Position numbers and translations under genes: made by a program. 64,000 nucleotides of DNA from Oxalobacteraceae bacterium AB_14 (lineage in GTDB: Bacteria; Pseudomonadota; Gammaproteobacteria; Burkholderiales; Burkholderiaceae_D): positions 2,904,980 to 2,968,979 of the forward strand of contig KB906724.1 of the NCBI GenBank assembly GCA_000381565.1. The letters run 5' to 3'. The notes beneath the pieces are model-generated. The model saw nothing but the letters and a program-made list of their open reading frames with translations. It was not told the origin of the DNA and searched no databases. Positions within the stretch are counted from its first letter, which is position 1, and each line of letters begins with the position of its first letter. Below are positions 1 to 6,959 of this stretch, piece after piece.

Positions 1-219
1 CCGCATCGCCGCCTGGCACTCGTCATCGTTCGTATGCGGCACACCGATGATGTCGCCCACGCCGATCACGGCCCCGGTCCCGGCTTCCACGATCAGCCCG
101 CCCGCGCCGCTCACCAAGTCAGCGGTGACGCCGCGCAGGTTGCGCGCCACGAGGTAGACGCCCAGCGCCCCCACGGCCAGCAGCCCCGCTTGCATTTTCA
201 GAGACGCCGGGATCTGCAT
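1..219 (-). CDS. Small membrane protein of the provirus, cut by the window edge
   Basis: The open frame starts with an ATG that overlaps the stop of the upstream gene (TGATG at 217-221) and runs through base 1, so only its first 73 residues are visible. Residues about 9-25 (KMQAGLLAVGALGVYLVA) form one transmembrane segment. A Gly/Val-rich stretch follows, then a polar part with HTNDDECQAA. The start overlap makes it the next gene of the late operon. I recognise no family. Membrane-bearing tailless phages typically encode many such short single-pass proteins, so a virion membrane protein is likely. That role is inferred from position and topology only. Confidence 0.6.
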   Translation of the reverse strand, partial: MQIPASLKMQAGLLAVGALGVYLVARNLRGVTADLVSGAGGLIVEAGTGAVIGVGDIIGVPHTNDDECQAAMR

Positions 220-530
220 CACACGCCGTACAGCATCATGTTGTCCATCAGTTCTGGATTGGCCTGATATGCCGCGTCCCAATCCGGCTGCACTGGCGAT
301 CCGCTGCCGTTCGGCACGTAGCTGGTGCTGCTGCCGCTGAACAGACCTTGCAGCAGCCCGCCCAGCGCGCCGCCGATGACTTGGCCCGCTCCGGTGCCGA
401 TATTGCCCGGCAGGCTGTTCATCGGGCCGGTGCTGCGCGGCACGCTTGGCGCTGCCGTGGCGGTGCGCCGACTCAGCATGTACGCGCCTGCGGCGAGTAC
501 GATCAGCATTGTGGTGTTGTCTTTGCTCAT
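219..530 (-). CDS. Small provirus protein with N-terminal membrane segment
   Basis: This 103-aa protein starts MSKDNTTMLIVLAAGAYMLS, giving one N-terminal membrane helix (about residues 8-20) followed by an Arg-Arg stop-transfer. A Gly-rich central part (about 45-65, GAGQVIGGALGGLLQGLF) could be a second amphipathic or membrane-active segment. The C-terminus is polar with Asp, Glu and Met. It overlaps the lysozyme gene stop-to-start by four bases, so it is translationally coupled in the late operon. No family recognised. A minor virion membrane protein is the most plausible role, by analogy with internal-membrane phages. Confidence 0.6.
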   Translation of the reverse strand: MSKDNTTMLIVLAAGAYMLSRRTATAAPSVPRSTGPMNSLPGNIGTGAGQVIGGALGGLLQGLFSGSSTSYVPNGSGSPVQPDWDAAYQANPELMDNMMLYGV

Positions 531-1141
531 GCTACTTGGCCCCCTGCCTTTTCATACGTGGATTGCAAATATGCCAGCGAGTTTTCGCGCTGGCCGTAGC
601 CAGCCCCCGGCAGTGACGCCCATTCCTTGCGGCACTTCTCGACGGCGGCGGCAAAGCGCCCTGCTTTCACGTCCGCCCATGCGCCGCGTTGTTTGACCAG
701 TTCGATTGCTGCCGCGTCCTGGCTGGCTGGCGAGAAGTCGGGCAGGCCCAGCTTGGCGGCAACGCCGTCCCATGTGCGGCGGATGATCTGATACGCGCCC
801 GCCGCGCTCGACTTGATGCCGAGGTTTGGCAGATCAACCAAGATGCGCGGGTGATCCGCCCAGCCGGTGAACTGCCCGCCGCCCACCAGCGTGCTGTAGC
901 CGCGACTGTCGGCGGTGCCTTCGCTGACGCGGATGGTCCACAGGAAGGCGTTGATGTTTTTTTGTTCCATTGGGTCAGTAATTCCCGCGTCCGTTAAATC
1001 CAAAAATATGGCGTTTGCCTTGTCCAGCAAGTCCGGTTCCTCGTAGGCCGGTTCATCCTCTGCGTCGCCCTGGCTGCGCGTCATCATGTAGATGATCGCG
1101 CCAGCGGCCAGCAGCACAGCTATGTTGCTGGTATCACTCAC
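527..1141 (-). CDS. Membrane-anchored lambda-R-type (GH104) muralytic enzyme
   Basis: This 204-aa protein has an N-terminal membrane helix (about residues 7-20), an acidic linker, and from about residue 63 a domain closely resembling the phage lambda endolysin R (GH104, COG4678). Visible family signatures are SEGT with the presumed catalytic Glu74, GGGQFTGWADHPR, SSAAGAYQI, a FSPASQDAAA segment and ASLPGAGYGQ near the end. Lambda R cleaves peptidoglycan as a lytic transglycosylase. The fused membrane anchor differs from the soluble lambda enzyme and fits a virion-membrane-bound entry enzyme, as in PRD1/PM2-type phages. A lysis role is possible too. It overlaps both neighbours by four bases. 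Confidence 0.88.
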   Translation of the reverse strand: MSDTSNIAVLLAAGAIIYMMTRSQGDAEDEPAYEEPDLLDKANAIFLDLTDAGITDPMEQKNINAFLWTIRVSEGTADSRGYSTLVGGGQFTGWADHPRILVDLPNLGIKSSAAGAYQIIRRTWDGVAAKLGLPDFSPASQDAAAIELVKQRGAWADVKAGRFAAAVEKCRKEWASLPGAGYGQRENSLAYLQSTYEKAGGQVA

Positions 1142-1944
1142 AGGAGCGTGTACAGGACGGATTTACGCATATTCTTTGGCCCTGCCGCATCGATTGCTTG
1201 GAAAAATGCAAGCCCTTTTCCTGCCGCGATCTTGATACGCGTTGTCTGCTTATCGTTGATGACGGACATCGTTTTCGGCCCTGCTGCATCGTAGCCCTGC
1301 GAACCGTTTGCAAAAGCGTACAGCGTGTCGCCATCAGTACTTGACGCTGGCAGCGTTGCATTTGCCAACAGCATGTACTGGACGCCCTGATCTGCCGCAC
1401 AGACACATGCCACCTCGACCAACTCCAAGTAGGCTCCGTTCGGATTCTGCGCCGCCGTGAAAATCCATGTTGCGGCATATGCCGCCGTCCCGGTGTGGAC
1501 GTGCGCGTTCGTGTATTGCACGGTTTGTCCTGCGACGTTGAGTAGTTGAGTGGTGTCCAGCGAGACATACAGGCGGTCTGCTGGCGAATTGACGATACCG
1601 ACCGATGGCGTATTCGTCACGGAGACGTTATTGGTCAGCGTGGCGTCCAGCGTGAACTTGTTCAGCGTGTTGGCATCCCCGAACTCGCCGTAGCCGATCA
1701 CGAACACAGCATCGATCACGTCGTTTCCGTTGAACGATTCCAGCGACCACTGCGTTACCTTGTCCGGGTTGCGGAACCACTGGCCGGGGCGCAGGATCAC
1801 CACGCCGCCGTTATCCGGCTTGACGCGGATTCGCGTTTCCGCGTTCAGCGCGACAGACGCCGACTCGTAGACGAACAGATCGCCGGTCGCAGGCAGTTGC
1901 TTTTTGCCTTGCACCGCCGTGAAGCCAATTTGGTAGCTTTCCAT
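1138..1944 (-). CDS. Putative virion protein, vertex or penton candidate
   Basis: This 268-aa protein has no membrane segment and no signal peptide. It is rich in alternating hydrophobic stretches, Thr, Asn and Gly, which suggests an all-beta fold. Visible segments include GGVVILRPGQWFRNP, VIDAVFVIGYGEF and TLTNNVSVTNTPSVGIVNSP. The gene lies between the repeat-rich fibre candidate and the GH104 enzyme and overlaps the latter by four bases. In PM2-like genomes the vertex or penton protein is encoded near such genes, so I propose a vertex or spike-base protein. I cannot name a family. Structure prediction should show whether it holds a single jelly roll. Confidence 0.6.
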   Translation of the reverse strand: MESYQIGFTAVQGKKQLPATGDLFVYESASVALNAETRIRVKPDNGGVVILRPGQWFRNPDKVTQWSLESFNGNDVIDAVFVIGYGEFGDANTLNKFTLDATLTNNVSVTNTPSVGIVNSPADRLYVSLDTTQLLNVAGQTVQYTNAHVHTGTAAYAATWIFTAAQNPNGAYLELVEVACVCAADQGVQYMLLANATLPASSTDGDTLYAFANGSQGYDAAGPKTMSVINDKQTTRIKIAAGKGLAFFQAIDAAGPKNMRKSVLYTLL

Positions 1945-2817
1945 TTAAATCCTTCCGAATGCTGCGGCCAGCCCCACCGCGCCGATGACGGCAACGGCGG
2001 CGATGGTCAGCGTCTTGTTGGTGCCGCCGTCTTTCGCGTCGGCGTAGGCGGCGCTCGTTTTATCGATCGTGTCGCGGGCGAAGCCCAGCACATCGGTGTA
2101 CTTCGCCACGTCGGCGGCGGTGGCCGCGCCTGCGAAGTCAAACGCCTTGCTCAACACCGCGAGGTTGTCTTTGCTCTGCGCGCCCACGGCGTCCAGCCCG
2201 TATTTCGTCATCAGGCCCGACGTGTTGATCGCCTGGCTCGACAGCTGGCCCATGCCCGACATCGCCGCCGTGACAGAACCAAAGTCCGTCGTCGTCGTCA
2301 CGTTCTTTACGGAGCGGTCCGACTGGTCGGTAAAGTTCGTGCTCTTGTTCGAACTGTCGTTCGATACCTTGCTGGACAAGTCCATGAACGACGTGCTTCT
2401 GTCCGACGAGTCCGAAAAATACGTGCTGCTGTCGCGCACCGAGCTATCGGAAAAGTTCGTGCTGTGGTTCGACGTGTCCGTGAAAGCGGTGCTGCTGCTG
2501 GTGTTGCGCACCGAACTGTCAGCGAAATTCGTGCTGTGGTTCGATCCGTCCGTGAAGGCGGTGTTGTTGACCACGCTCGACATGTCGGTGAATGCCGTGC
2601 TGTTGCTGGTGTTGGTGGTGCTGCTCTTGTCGACCACGTTGCCGCTGCCGTTGAAGCCTACAGCGCCATCGCCGCCCATCATCGACTGGTCGGTGTTGAC
2701 CGAGCTGGTGGCCGTGTTGGTGGCGGTGCTGGTGTCGGCGTGGCTTGATCCGCCGCCGCCGCCCATGCAGTACAGGCGACCGTGGCGCGCGATGTGTAAG
2801 TAGTGCCGAATATTCAC
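1945..2817 (-). CDS. Repeat-rich fibre-like protein with C-terminal membrane anchor
   Basis: I chose the GTG at 2817 because it overlaps the upstream stop (GTGA) and follows a good Shine-Dalgarno (AGGAAAAAGCT). The product is 290 aa. After a Gly5 run, residues about 25-175 are low-complexity Ser/Thr/Asn/Asp with a recurring unit of about 11 residues such as STAFTDTSNHSTNFSDSS. Then comes a helical part, and the protein ends in a membrane segment (TIAAVAVIGAVGLAAAFG). Regular Ser/Thr/Asp repeats suggest an extended, possibly trimeric, beta-rich stalk. With the C-terminal anchor this suggests a virion surface fibre or membrane-tethered spike. An ATG at 2768 is an alternative start without a clear ribosome site. 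Confidence 0.68.
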   Translation of the reverse strand: MNIRHYLHIARHGRLYCMGGGGGSSHADTSTATNTATSSVNTDQSMMGGDGAVGFNGSGNVVDKSSTTNTSNSTAFTDMSSVVNNTAFTDGSNHSTNFADSSVRNTSSSTAFTDTSNHSTNFSDSSVRDSSTYFSDSSDRSTSFMDLSSKVSNDSSNKSTNFTDQSDRSVKNVTTTTDFGSVTAAMSGMGQLSSQAINTSGLMTKYGLDAVGAQSKDNLAVLSKAFDFAGAATAADVAKYTDVLGFARDTIDKTSAAYADAKDGGTNKTLTIAAVAVIGAVGLAAAFGRI

Positions 2818-3188
2818 AGCTTTTTCCTCATGATGTGCGCCTCGACCTCGTAGCCGTGGCGCTCTGCTTTTTTGACCAGTCCGCGCCGCGCCGTCTGAAA
2901 TCCAATCGAGTGGTATCGGCCCGCCGCCTGCTTTTGCAGATGGTCGGCCATCAGGTCGCACAGGTCTTCCGGCGACCGGCCCACAGCGATCTGTACCCAC
3001 AGCGCGCCCGCGTCTTCCGTGGTCAGCATCGCGCCGACGATACGGCCCGCCTGAACGATTTTCCAGCACGCCCCCTGCCCTATCATGGAATCGACGCAAA
3101 AACGCCGTGCAGGGTCCGTCTTGTCGGTCTGCGCGCCTTTTAGCAAGGCGCGCACCTCGTCGGGGTGGGCTACTTCAACAGAAACCAC
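2814..3188 (-). CDS. Small provirus protein, possible acetyltransferase-like fold
   Basis: The frame stays open further upstream, but that part is antisense-like. A GTG at 3188 gives 124 aa and overlaps the preceding gene by 19 bases, in keeping with the compact operon. The product is soluble. The segment VGAMLTTEDAGALWVQIAVG followed by a helix and GFQTARRGLVKKAERHGYE loosely resembles the core and end of GNAT acetyltransferases. I see no clear acetyl-CoA loop, so this is only a suggestion. The stop overlaps the GTG start of the fibre-like gene. The start is uncertain. Confidence 0.55.
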   Translation of the reverse strand: MVSVEVAHPDEVRALLKGAQTDKTDPARRFCVDSMIGQGACWKIVQAGRIVGAMLTTEDAGALWVQIAVGRSPEDLCDLMADHLQKQAAGRYHSIGFQTARRGLVKKAERHGYEVEAHIMRKKL

Positions 3189-3427
3189 GCCGCCGCCGCC
3201 ATCAGGATGGTTGAAAGATCGAGACCACCGGCCACGCCGCCCGCCGATGGGCTGGCCGTCGCCGTGGCCGACTGGCTGGCGCCGTCGCTGTGGTTGTTGT
3301 AGTTCTTGGTTTGGTTCCACGGCAACGAAATGTTGACCGGGGTTCCCACCTCCGAATTCGCGCCCAGCGGCCCCGTGGAGCCGCCAGCGCCGCCTGTCAG
3401 GTTCAGGGGCGGCATGGTAAAGGCCAT
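3170..3427 (-). CDS. Small provirus membrane protein with C-terminal anchor
   Basis: The ATG at 3427 overlaps the upstream stop (TAATG) and has AAGG about 8 bases before it. The 85-aa product starts MAFTMPPLNLTGGAGGSTG, has a Gly/Ser/Ala/Thr-rich middle with NQTKNYNNHSDG, and ends in a hydrophobic tail (LDLSTILMAAAAWFLLK) that stops directly at the C-terminus. This tail-anchored layout recurs in two neighbouring genes. A minor virion membrane protein is likely, by analogy with internal-membrane phages. No family recognised. Confidence 0.62.
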   Translation of the reverse strand: MAFTMPPLNLTGGAGGSTGPLGANSEVGTPVNISLPWNQTKNYNNHSDGASQSATATASPSAGGVAGGLDLSTILMAAAAWFLLK

Positions 3428-3729
3428 TACGAACCCTTGCCCAGCACCAGCCACGCCACAATGCCAATCATCAGCATTTGCATGGTCTGCGGCGAGATTG
3501 CAGATGGCGCGGTCGGCGCGATGTTGACAGGCGACTGCAACTGGCCGCTGGCGTATGCGCCGCCCACCATCGTGTTGATGGCGTTGAAGGCCGCGCCCTT
3601 AATCCCGTTGGTGACGACCGCGCCCCAGTCGATATCGCTGGATGCGCTGCCGTTCATCATGGTGGCCGGGATGGCGCTGTAGTTGTTGTTCGCGCCGAAT
3701 ACGCCCTGGTATTCGTCCATGTTAATCAT
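3427..3729 (-). CDS. Small provirus membrane protein downstream of the capsid gene
   Basis: This 100-aa protein starts with MINMDEYQG after a strong Shine-Dalgarno (AAGGGGACGCG), nine bases after the capsid-protein stop. The N-terminal two thirds is polar and Asn/Ala-rich. The C-terminus is a membrane helix (MQMLMIGIVAWLVLG) followed by KGS. Placement next to the major capsid gene suggests a capsid-membrane connecting protein. Such proteins exist in PM2-like virions, but no sequence family is visible here. Confidence 0.65.
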   Translation of the reverse strand: MINMDEYQGVFGANNNYSAIPATMMNGSASSDIDWGAVVTNGIKGAAFNAINTMVGGAYASGQLQSPVNIAPTAPSAISPQTMQMLMIGIVAWLVLGKGS

Positions 3730-3738
3730 CGCGTCCCC

Positions 3739-4590
3739 TTACAGGTTTTCGGGCGCGTCCAGCACTTCCGCCACGATGGTAAATGCAGCACCAGCCGCGT
3801 CCAGCAGGAAGGTGTTGATTTCGAAGGCGTCGTAGACGTATGCGCCGTTTTGGAGGCGGCGTGCGCTGGTGATCTGCGCGTCATGGTTGTTGTCCACGAT
3901 GAAATCGACCACGTACACACCGGCCTGTGGCACTTTCTTGTTATGCACCTGGATGAAACGATTGTCGGTGTCGTATTCATCGAAGAACACCATCGAGTTT
4001 TTCTTGCACTCGACGCGCTGCACGTTGCCGTCCGTCGCTGCCGCCCAGGCGGTGCCGCTGAAGAACAGATACAGGCGCTTGATGATCGCGCCCTTGAACT
4101 GCATCGGCAGCGCAAACTTGCCGCTGGCGTTGGTGGCCGCCGTGGTGCTGACGTACTTCAGCACGACCGGATTGCCCTGCGATTGCTCGTAGTAGCCGGT
4201 CACAGCGATTTTCGGTGCGACGGCGGCGCCGTTGATCTTCAGTTCGATGGTGACGACGCCAGTACCCAACAGCGCGTACAGGTCCAAGCCGCCCACTTCC
4301 TTGACCGGGAACACGGCTTGATCGCGCTCCACGAAGTCCAGATACAAGTACTTGGTGTTGTCGGCGGCGTTTTTGTAGTTGTTGATCGCGTTCAACTGGG
4401 CGTAGGTTAAGTCCCACAGCACGCGGGTGCCGAGCTTGACTTTCACGCTGTCGATTTTGGTCTTGTCGAACGTGGTGCCGGTCAGGATGAACTTCAGACC
4501 GGTCAGGGTCAGATTTTCAGTCGGCACGGTCAGGATCGCGGTTTGACCTGGCGCGATGTTGAGGGGGGCAGGCAGCGGTTTGGAGATCAT
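3739..4590 (-). CDS. Double-jelly-roll major capsid protein (PM2 P2-like)
   Basis: This 283-aa protein is close in length to PM2 P2 (269 aa). It is beta-rich, has no membrane segment, and shows an internal duplication. LTGLKFILTGT (29-39) matches AIIKRLYLFFSGT (168-180); IDSVKVKLGTRVLWDL (46-61) matches NVQRVECKKNSMVFFDEY (189-206); YLYLDF (81-86) matches VYVVDF (225-230); VVTIELKINGAAVAPKIAV (112-130) matches AFEINTFLLDAAGAAFTIV (255-273). Two barrels of about 110-120 residues in tandem are the hallmark of double-jelly-roll capsid proteins. The neighbouring ATPase, micro-membrane proteins and muralytic enzyme fit. The ATG at 4590 has only a weak ribosome site. The assignment rests on pattern and context, without a structural comparison. 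Confidence 0.82.
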   Translation of the reverse strand: MISKPLPAPLNIAPGQTAILTVPTENLTLTGLKFILTGTTFDKTKIDSVKVKLGTRVLWDLTYAQLNAINNYKNAADNTKYLYLDFVERDQAVFPVKEVGGLDLYALLGTGVVTIELKINGAAVAPKIAVTGYYEQSQGNPVVLKYVSTTAATNASGKFALPMQFKGAIIKRLYLFFSGTAWAAATDGNVQRVECKKNSMVFFDEYDTDNRFIQVHNKKVPQAGVYVVDFIVDNNHDAQITSARRLQNGAYVYDAFEINTFLLDAAGAAFTIVAEVLDAPENL

Positions 4591-4593
4591 CTT

Positions 4594-4710
4594 TTATTGT
4601 CCGTTGAGGGCGCGAACGACCAGCGTGCGGGTCGGGCCGAATTGTTGCAGTACGAAGATCACGGCCAGCACCGTGGCCGTGGTTTTCAGGGCTTCTTTGA
4701 TGTCGCCCAT
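4594..4710 (-). CDS. 38-aa single-pass membrane micro-protein
   Basis: This short frame reads MGDIKEALKTTATVLAVIFV and ends RALNGQ, with one membrane helix at about residues 10-23. It fills the gap before the capsid gene exactly, three bases from it, and lies three bases from the next micro-gene. The regular packing of three consecutive single-pass frames argues for real genes. The ribosome site is weak, so coupling to the upstream gene is likely. A virion membrane peptide is the probable role. Confidence 0.6.
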   Translation of the reverse strand: MGDIKEALKTTATVLAVIFVLQQFGPTRTLVVRALNGQ

Positions 4711-4713
4711 GGC

Positions 4714-4821
4714 TTACTTCGGCAGGTACGCGCCGACGACAGGAATCGTCACGCTGTTGTTAATGAGCTTCGCGGCGGCGTACACGGCGAGGATAAAGGC
4801 CGCATGTTTCAGGTAGTCCAT
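4714..4821 (-). CDS. 35-aa membrane micro-protein
   Basis: The frame starts MDYLKHAAFILAVYAAAKLI and ends VVGAYLPK. The ATG follows a clear Shine-Dalgarno (AGGGAAAACC), which supports translation. The hydrophobic stretch at residues 7-19 can span a membrane. It sits between two other single-pass micro-genes and ahead of the capsid gene. No homologue recognised. Confidence 0.62.
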   Translation of the reverse strand: MDYLKHAAFILAVYAAAKLINNSVTIPVVGAYLPK

Positions 4822-4838
4822 GGTTTTCCCTATGGTGG

Positions 4839-4970
4839 TTAAATTTGGTAGTCTTTAATGAGCTTTTTCAGATCAGGAATGTTTGCCACCAACCACGACA
4901 CGAAAATCAGTGCGATGCCGGTAGCCACAATTTCCTGACTCACTTTTTCAAGACTCGGTAAATATTTCAT
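4839..4970 (-). CDS. 43-aa membrane micro-protein
   Basis: The frame starts MKYLPSLEKVSQEIVATGIA, continues through LIFVSWLVAN (one membrane helix, about residues 15-29) and ends in a basic tail (KKLIKDYQI). It is the first of three consecutive micro-genes after the ATPase. The ribosome site is weak. The Lys-rich tail suggests the C-terminus faces nucleic acid or the cytoplasm. Function unknown; a virion membrane component is likely. Confidence 0.6.
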   Translation of the reverse strand: MKYLPSLEKVSQEIVATGIALIFVSWLVANIPDLKKLIKDYQI

Positions 4971-4987
4971 GTGCCAAATTTACCCGC

Positions 4988-5018
4988 GCTGGCCGTGGAA
5001 AAACAGGGTTCGGCCAGC
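4988..5018. other. Perfect 8-bp stem-loop between ATPase and structural genes
   Basis: GCTGGCCG (4988-4995) and CGGCCAGC (5011-5018) are perfectly complementary around a 15-base loop. The element lies in the widest gap of the operon (4971-5049), between the ATPase stop and the first micro-gene. No U-run follows in the minus-strand transcript, so it is not a typical intrinsic terminator. It may be a processing or stability element separating early/packaging from structural genes. Confidence 0.45.
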
Positions 5019-5049
5019 ACCTACGGATACGCATACACCTAGGCAGGAA

Positions 5050-5760
5050 TTAACGTACTTTGTTACGGCCACTTTTCGCGGGTGCCGTTGCAATTTCGCC
5101 GTTTCGGTCCACGACGACCTGGCTATAGCGCCCCGAAGTGGCGATCGTGCCGCGACTGATTGCGCGGGTTTCGCGCTCCCACTCAAGGTATTTCAGGTCC
5201 GGCAGATCGCGGATTACATCGGGGTTGATGTCCATGCGCGCCGCCACCGCCTTGCGGTGCGCCTCCTCGCCGAGGAAGCCGACGTGTATCAGCGTGGCGT
5301 TTGACAAGAAAGCCTTGTCGATCTGCGCCGGGTACTGGCTGACGCCGATCACATGCACGCCCTCATGCCTGCCGCTGTTGCACATGCGTTTCCACAGCGG
5401 CGGCGCCCAGCTGGGCGTAGTGAAGTTTGAGAGTTCCTCCGGGAGGAACGTGCAGTTGCGGGCCAGATAGGACAGCTGGCACGCTTGGTCGAACACCTGG
5501 CGGAAATGATCCTGAGTGCTGGACTTGGGGAACACGTAGCGCACGCGGAAGTCTCCCGTGTCGCCCGCCGCTATCACCATTTCCGTCATCTGGCGCGCAT
5601 TGGAAAACGGGCTGGCGAAGTCGCCGTATTCGTCCTGCGGATCAAGGATCAGGATGCGGCGCGGCTTCAGTTCCTTCAGCTTCTTTTTCACCCACAGGCC
5701 CTTGCCGGTCCCGGACTGGCCCATGACGGCCCATATCATCGCCTTATTGCTAACTGCCAT
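5050..5760 (-). CDS. Packaging ATPase of the HerA/FtsK (A32, PM2 P9-like) type
   Basis: The ATG at 5760 follows a G-rich ribosome site and overlaps the upstream gene by 11 bases, giving 236 aa, typical for genome-packaging ATPases of PRD1/PM2-like viruses. Walker A is MGQSGTGKG (residues 13-21). A family-like ILILDPQDEYGDF follows (36-48). The Walker-B-like segment is CTFLPEELSNF (103-113), and HVIGVSQYP (136-144) matches the position of the HerA/FtsK third motif. No membrane segment is seen. The predicted job is translocating viral DNA into the preformed membrane-containing capsid. A Zot-like ATPase of filamentous phages is a weaker alternative, because Zot carries a membrane helix that is absent here. 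Confidence 0.78.
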   Translation of the reverse strand: MAVSNKAMIWAVMGQSGTGKGLWVKKKLKELKPRRILILDPQDEYGDFASPFSNARQMTEMVIAAGDTGDFRVRYVFPKSSTQDHFRQVFDQACQLSYLARNCTFLPEELSNFTTPSWAPPLWKRMCNSGRHEGVHVIGVSQYPAQIDKAFLSNATLIHVGFLGEEAHRKAVAARMDINPDVIRDLPDLKYLEWERETRAISRGTIATSGRYSQVVVDRNGEIATAPAKSGRNKVR

Positions 5761-6172
5761 CAGCAGCCCCCAGCGGACGGCCCGCATCCTTCTCCTTCTG
5801 GCGCAGTTCGGCCAGCGCCTTGCGGTGTTGGTAGGCCATGTAGGCCGGTGCCATGAATCCCACTGCGGCTATGCCTAGGGCTATCTCCGGGGTGCTGCCG
5901 ACGTTCCAGCCCCGTTTTTCGGCCACGATAGCCAGCTTTTCGGCCACGGCCAGATTCTTTTCGGCGGTGTACATCGGCTCGGTTTCCGGCAGCGCCGTAG
6001 TAATGAGCATTGCCAGCAGTTCCGGCACGAACAGCCACTCAAGGGCCGCGTTCTGGCGCTCCACCAGCACCATGCCGCTAGCCATGCCACCGGCTGCGGC
6101 CTGCTCTTGGCCTGCGGCGGCGTCGATCTGGGATGCGCCGCCCAGGAGCGCTTGCGCTTCTTCCGGTGTCAT
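5750..6172 (-). CDS. Provirus membrane protein upstream of the packaging ATPase
   Basis: This 140-aa protein has an Ala/Gln/Gly-rich N-terminus, a hydrophobic patch (LEWLFVPELLAMLITTAL, about 45-62), a helical charged part, and a second hydrophobic segment (IALGIAAVGFMAPAYMAY, about 97-114) followed by a basic tail. It probably inserts in the membrane once or twice. Its start overlaps the zinc-ribbon gene stop (ATGA) and its end overlaps the ATPase start by 11 bases. In related phages a membrane protein partners the packaging ATPase at the vertex. That role is inferred. Confidence 0.58.
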   Translation of the reverse strand: MTPEEAQALLGGASQIDAAAGQEQAAAGGMASGMVLVERQNAALEWLFVPELLAMLITTALPETEPMYTAEKNLAVAEKLAIVAEKRGWNVGSTPEIALGIAAVGFMAPAYMAYQHRKALAELRQKEKDAGRPLGAADGS

Positions 6173-6492
6173 TTCGGACCTCCGAACAGGAAGCCGCCGC
6201 CCCGCCTAGGCGTAGGGCTAGGGGTTGGCATAGGCGTAGGGGTTGCCGTAGGGGTTGGCGGCGCTACGGTGTCGGCTACCGGCTCCGGTGCCGCGTCCAG
6301 CGCTTCGGGGCGGGTGATCGCCAACAGCGCCTTTCCCTGTTCCTCGTTTTTGGTATGTAGCTGGCAACCGCAGCCCCGGCAATGCACGTAGGGGTAGGCC
6401 GTGGTCGGCTTGTCGGTCTTGAGCTTGACGTGCGCGGCGGTGTGGCCGCAACGCAGTGGGCATTCGGTGCGCCCCAGTGTGGTACTTGCCAT
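6169..6492 (-). CDS. Zinc-ribbon protein with Pro/Thr repeat tail
   Basis: This 107-aa protein has Cys pairs at CPLRC (11-15) and CRGCGC (38-43) that can form a zinc ribbon. The C-terminal part (about 75-95) is a TPTPTPMPTPSPTP low-complexity segment encoded by short DNA repeats (GGCGTAGGGGTTG units, about 6205-6260). It ends GGGFLFGGPK. The ribbon resembles phage transcription or DNA-binding mini-proteins. PM2 encodes two small transcription factors with zinc-finger-like motifs, so late-gene activation is a reasonable guess. It is coupled to the downstream gene by a four-base overlap. Confidence 0.58.
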   Translation of the reverse strand: MASTTLGRTECPLRCGHTAAHVKLKTDKPTTAYPYVHCRGCGCQLHTKNEEQGKALLAITRPEALDAAPEPVADTVAPPTPTATPTPMPTPSPTPRRGGGFLFGGPK

Positions 6493-6531
6493 GGTGTTCC
6501 TTTCGCGGGGCCGTGGCCCCGCTGGTGCTGG

Positions 6532-6954
6532 TTACGCCGGGGTGACGGCGGTGAGGATGTCGGTGCGCGTGGCCGCGATGGCGGCCAGCACTTCCACGTC
6601 CGAGTTTTCGATATGACCGGCCACCGCCGCGATGATGGCGGCGGCGTCGGTCGGCGGCGGCAGCGCCTCGGTCACGGCCTGCGCGATGGCGGCGGCGTCC
6701 ACGGCTGGCGGCATCTGGTAGACGACGCTACGGATAAAGTCGTCTACCTGCTGCTGACTCATGACGGTAAACGTCGGTGCCAGTTCGCCCGCCGTCGGGT
6801 CTTCCGGCAGCGCCAGTGCGGAATCGACCTGCACTTTCAGGTTTTTGAAGTCGGCGTCCTGGCTGTTCAGCGCGCCGTAGGTGTTGTTCAGCTTGTCCAT
6901 CGTGGCGCAGCATGCCGCCAGTGCGGCAGCGATTGCGATGTATTTCGTACTCAT
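6532..6954 (-). CDS. Putative small lipoprotein or secreted helical protein
   Basis: This 140-aa protein starts MSTKYIAIAAALAACCAT, a short signal with a lipobox-like LAAC (possible lipidated Cys15). The remainder is Ala-rich and helical, with three similar segments (PPAVDAAAIAQAVTEAL, PPPTDAAAIIAAVAGHI and LAAIAATRTDILTAV). A ribosome site is present upstream of 6954. It could be a spanin-like lysis lipoprotein or a virion protein. The sequence alone does not decide. Confidence 0.5.
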   Translation of the reverse strand: MSTKYIAIAAALAACCATMDKLNNTYGALNSQDADFKNLKVQVDSALALPEDPTAGELAPTFTVMSQQQVDDFIRSVVYQMPPAVDAAAIAQAVTEALPPPTDAAAIIAAVAGHIENSDVEVLAAIAATRTDILTAVTPA

Positions 6955-6959
6955 TGTTT

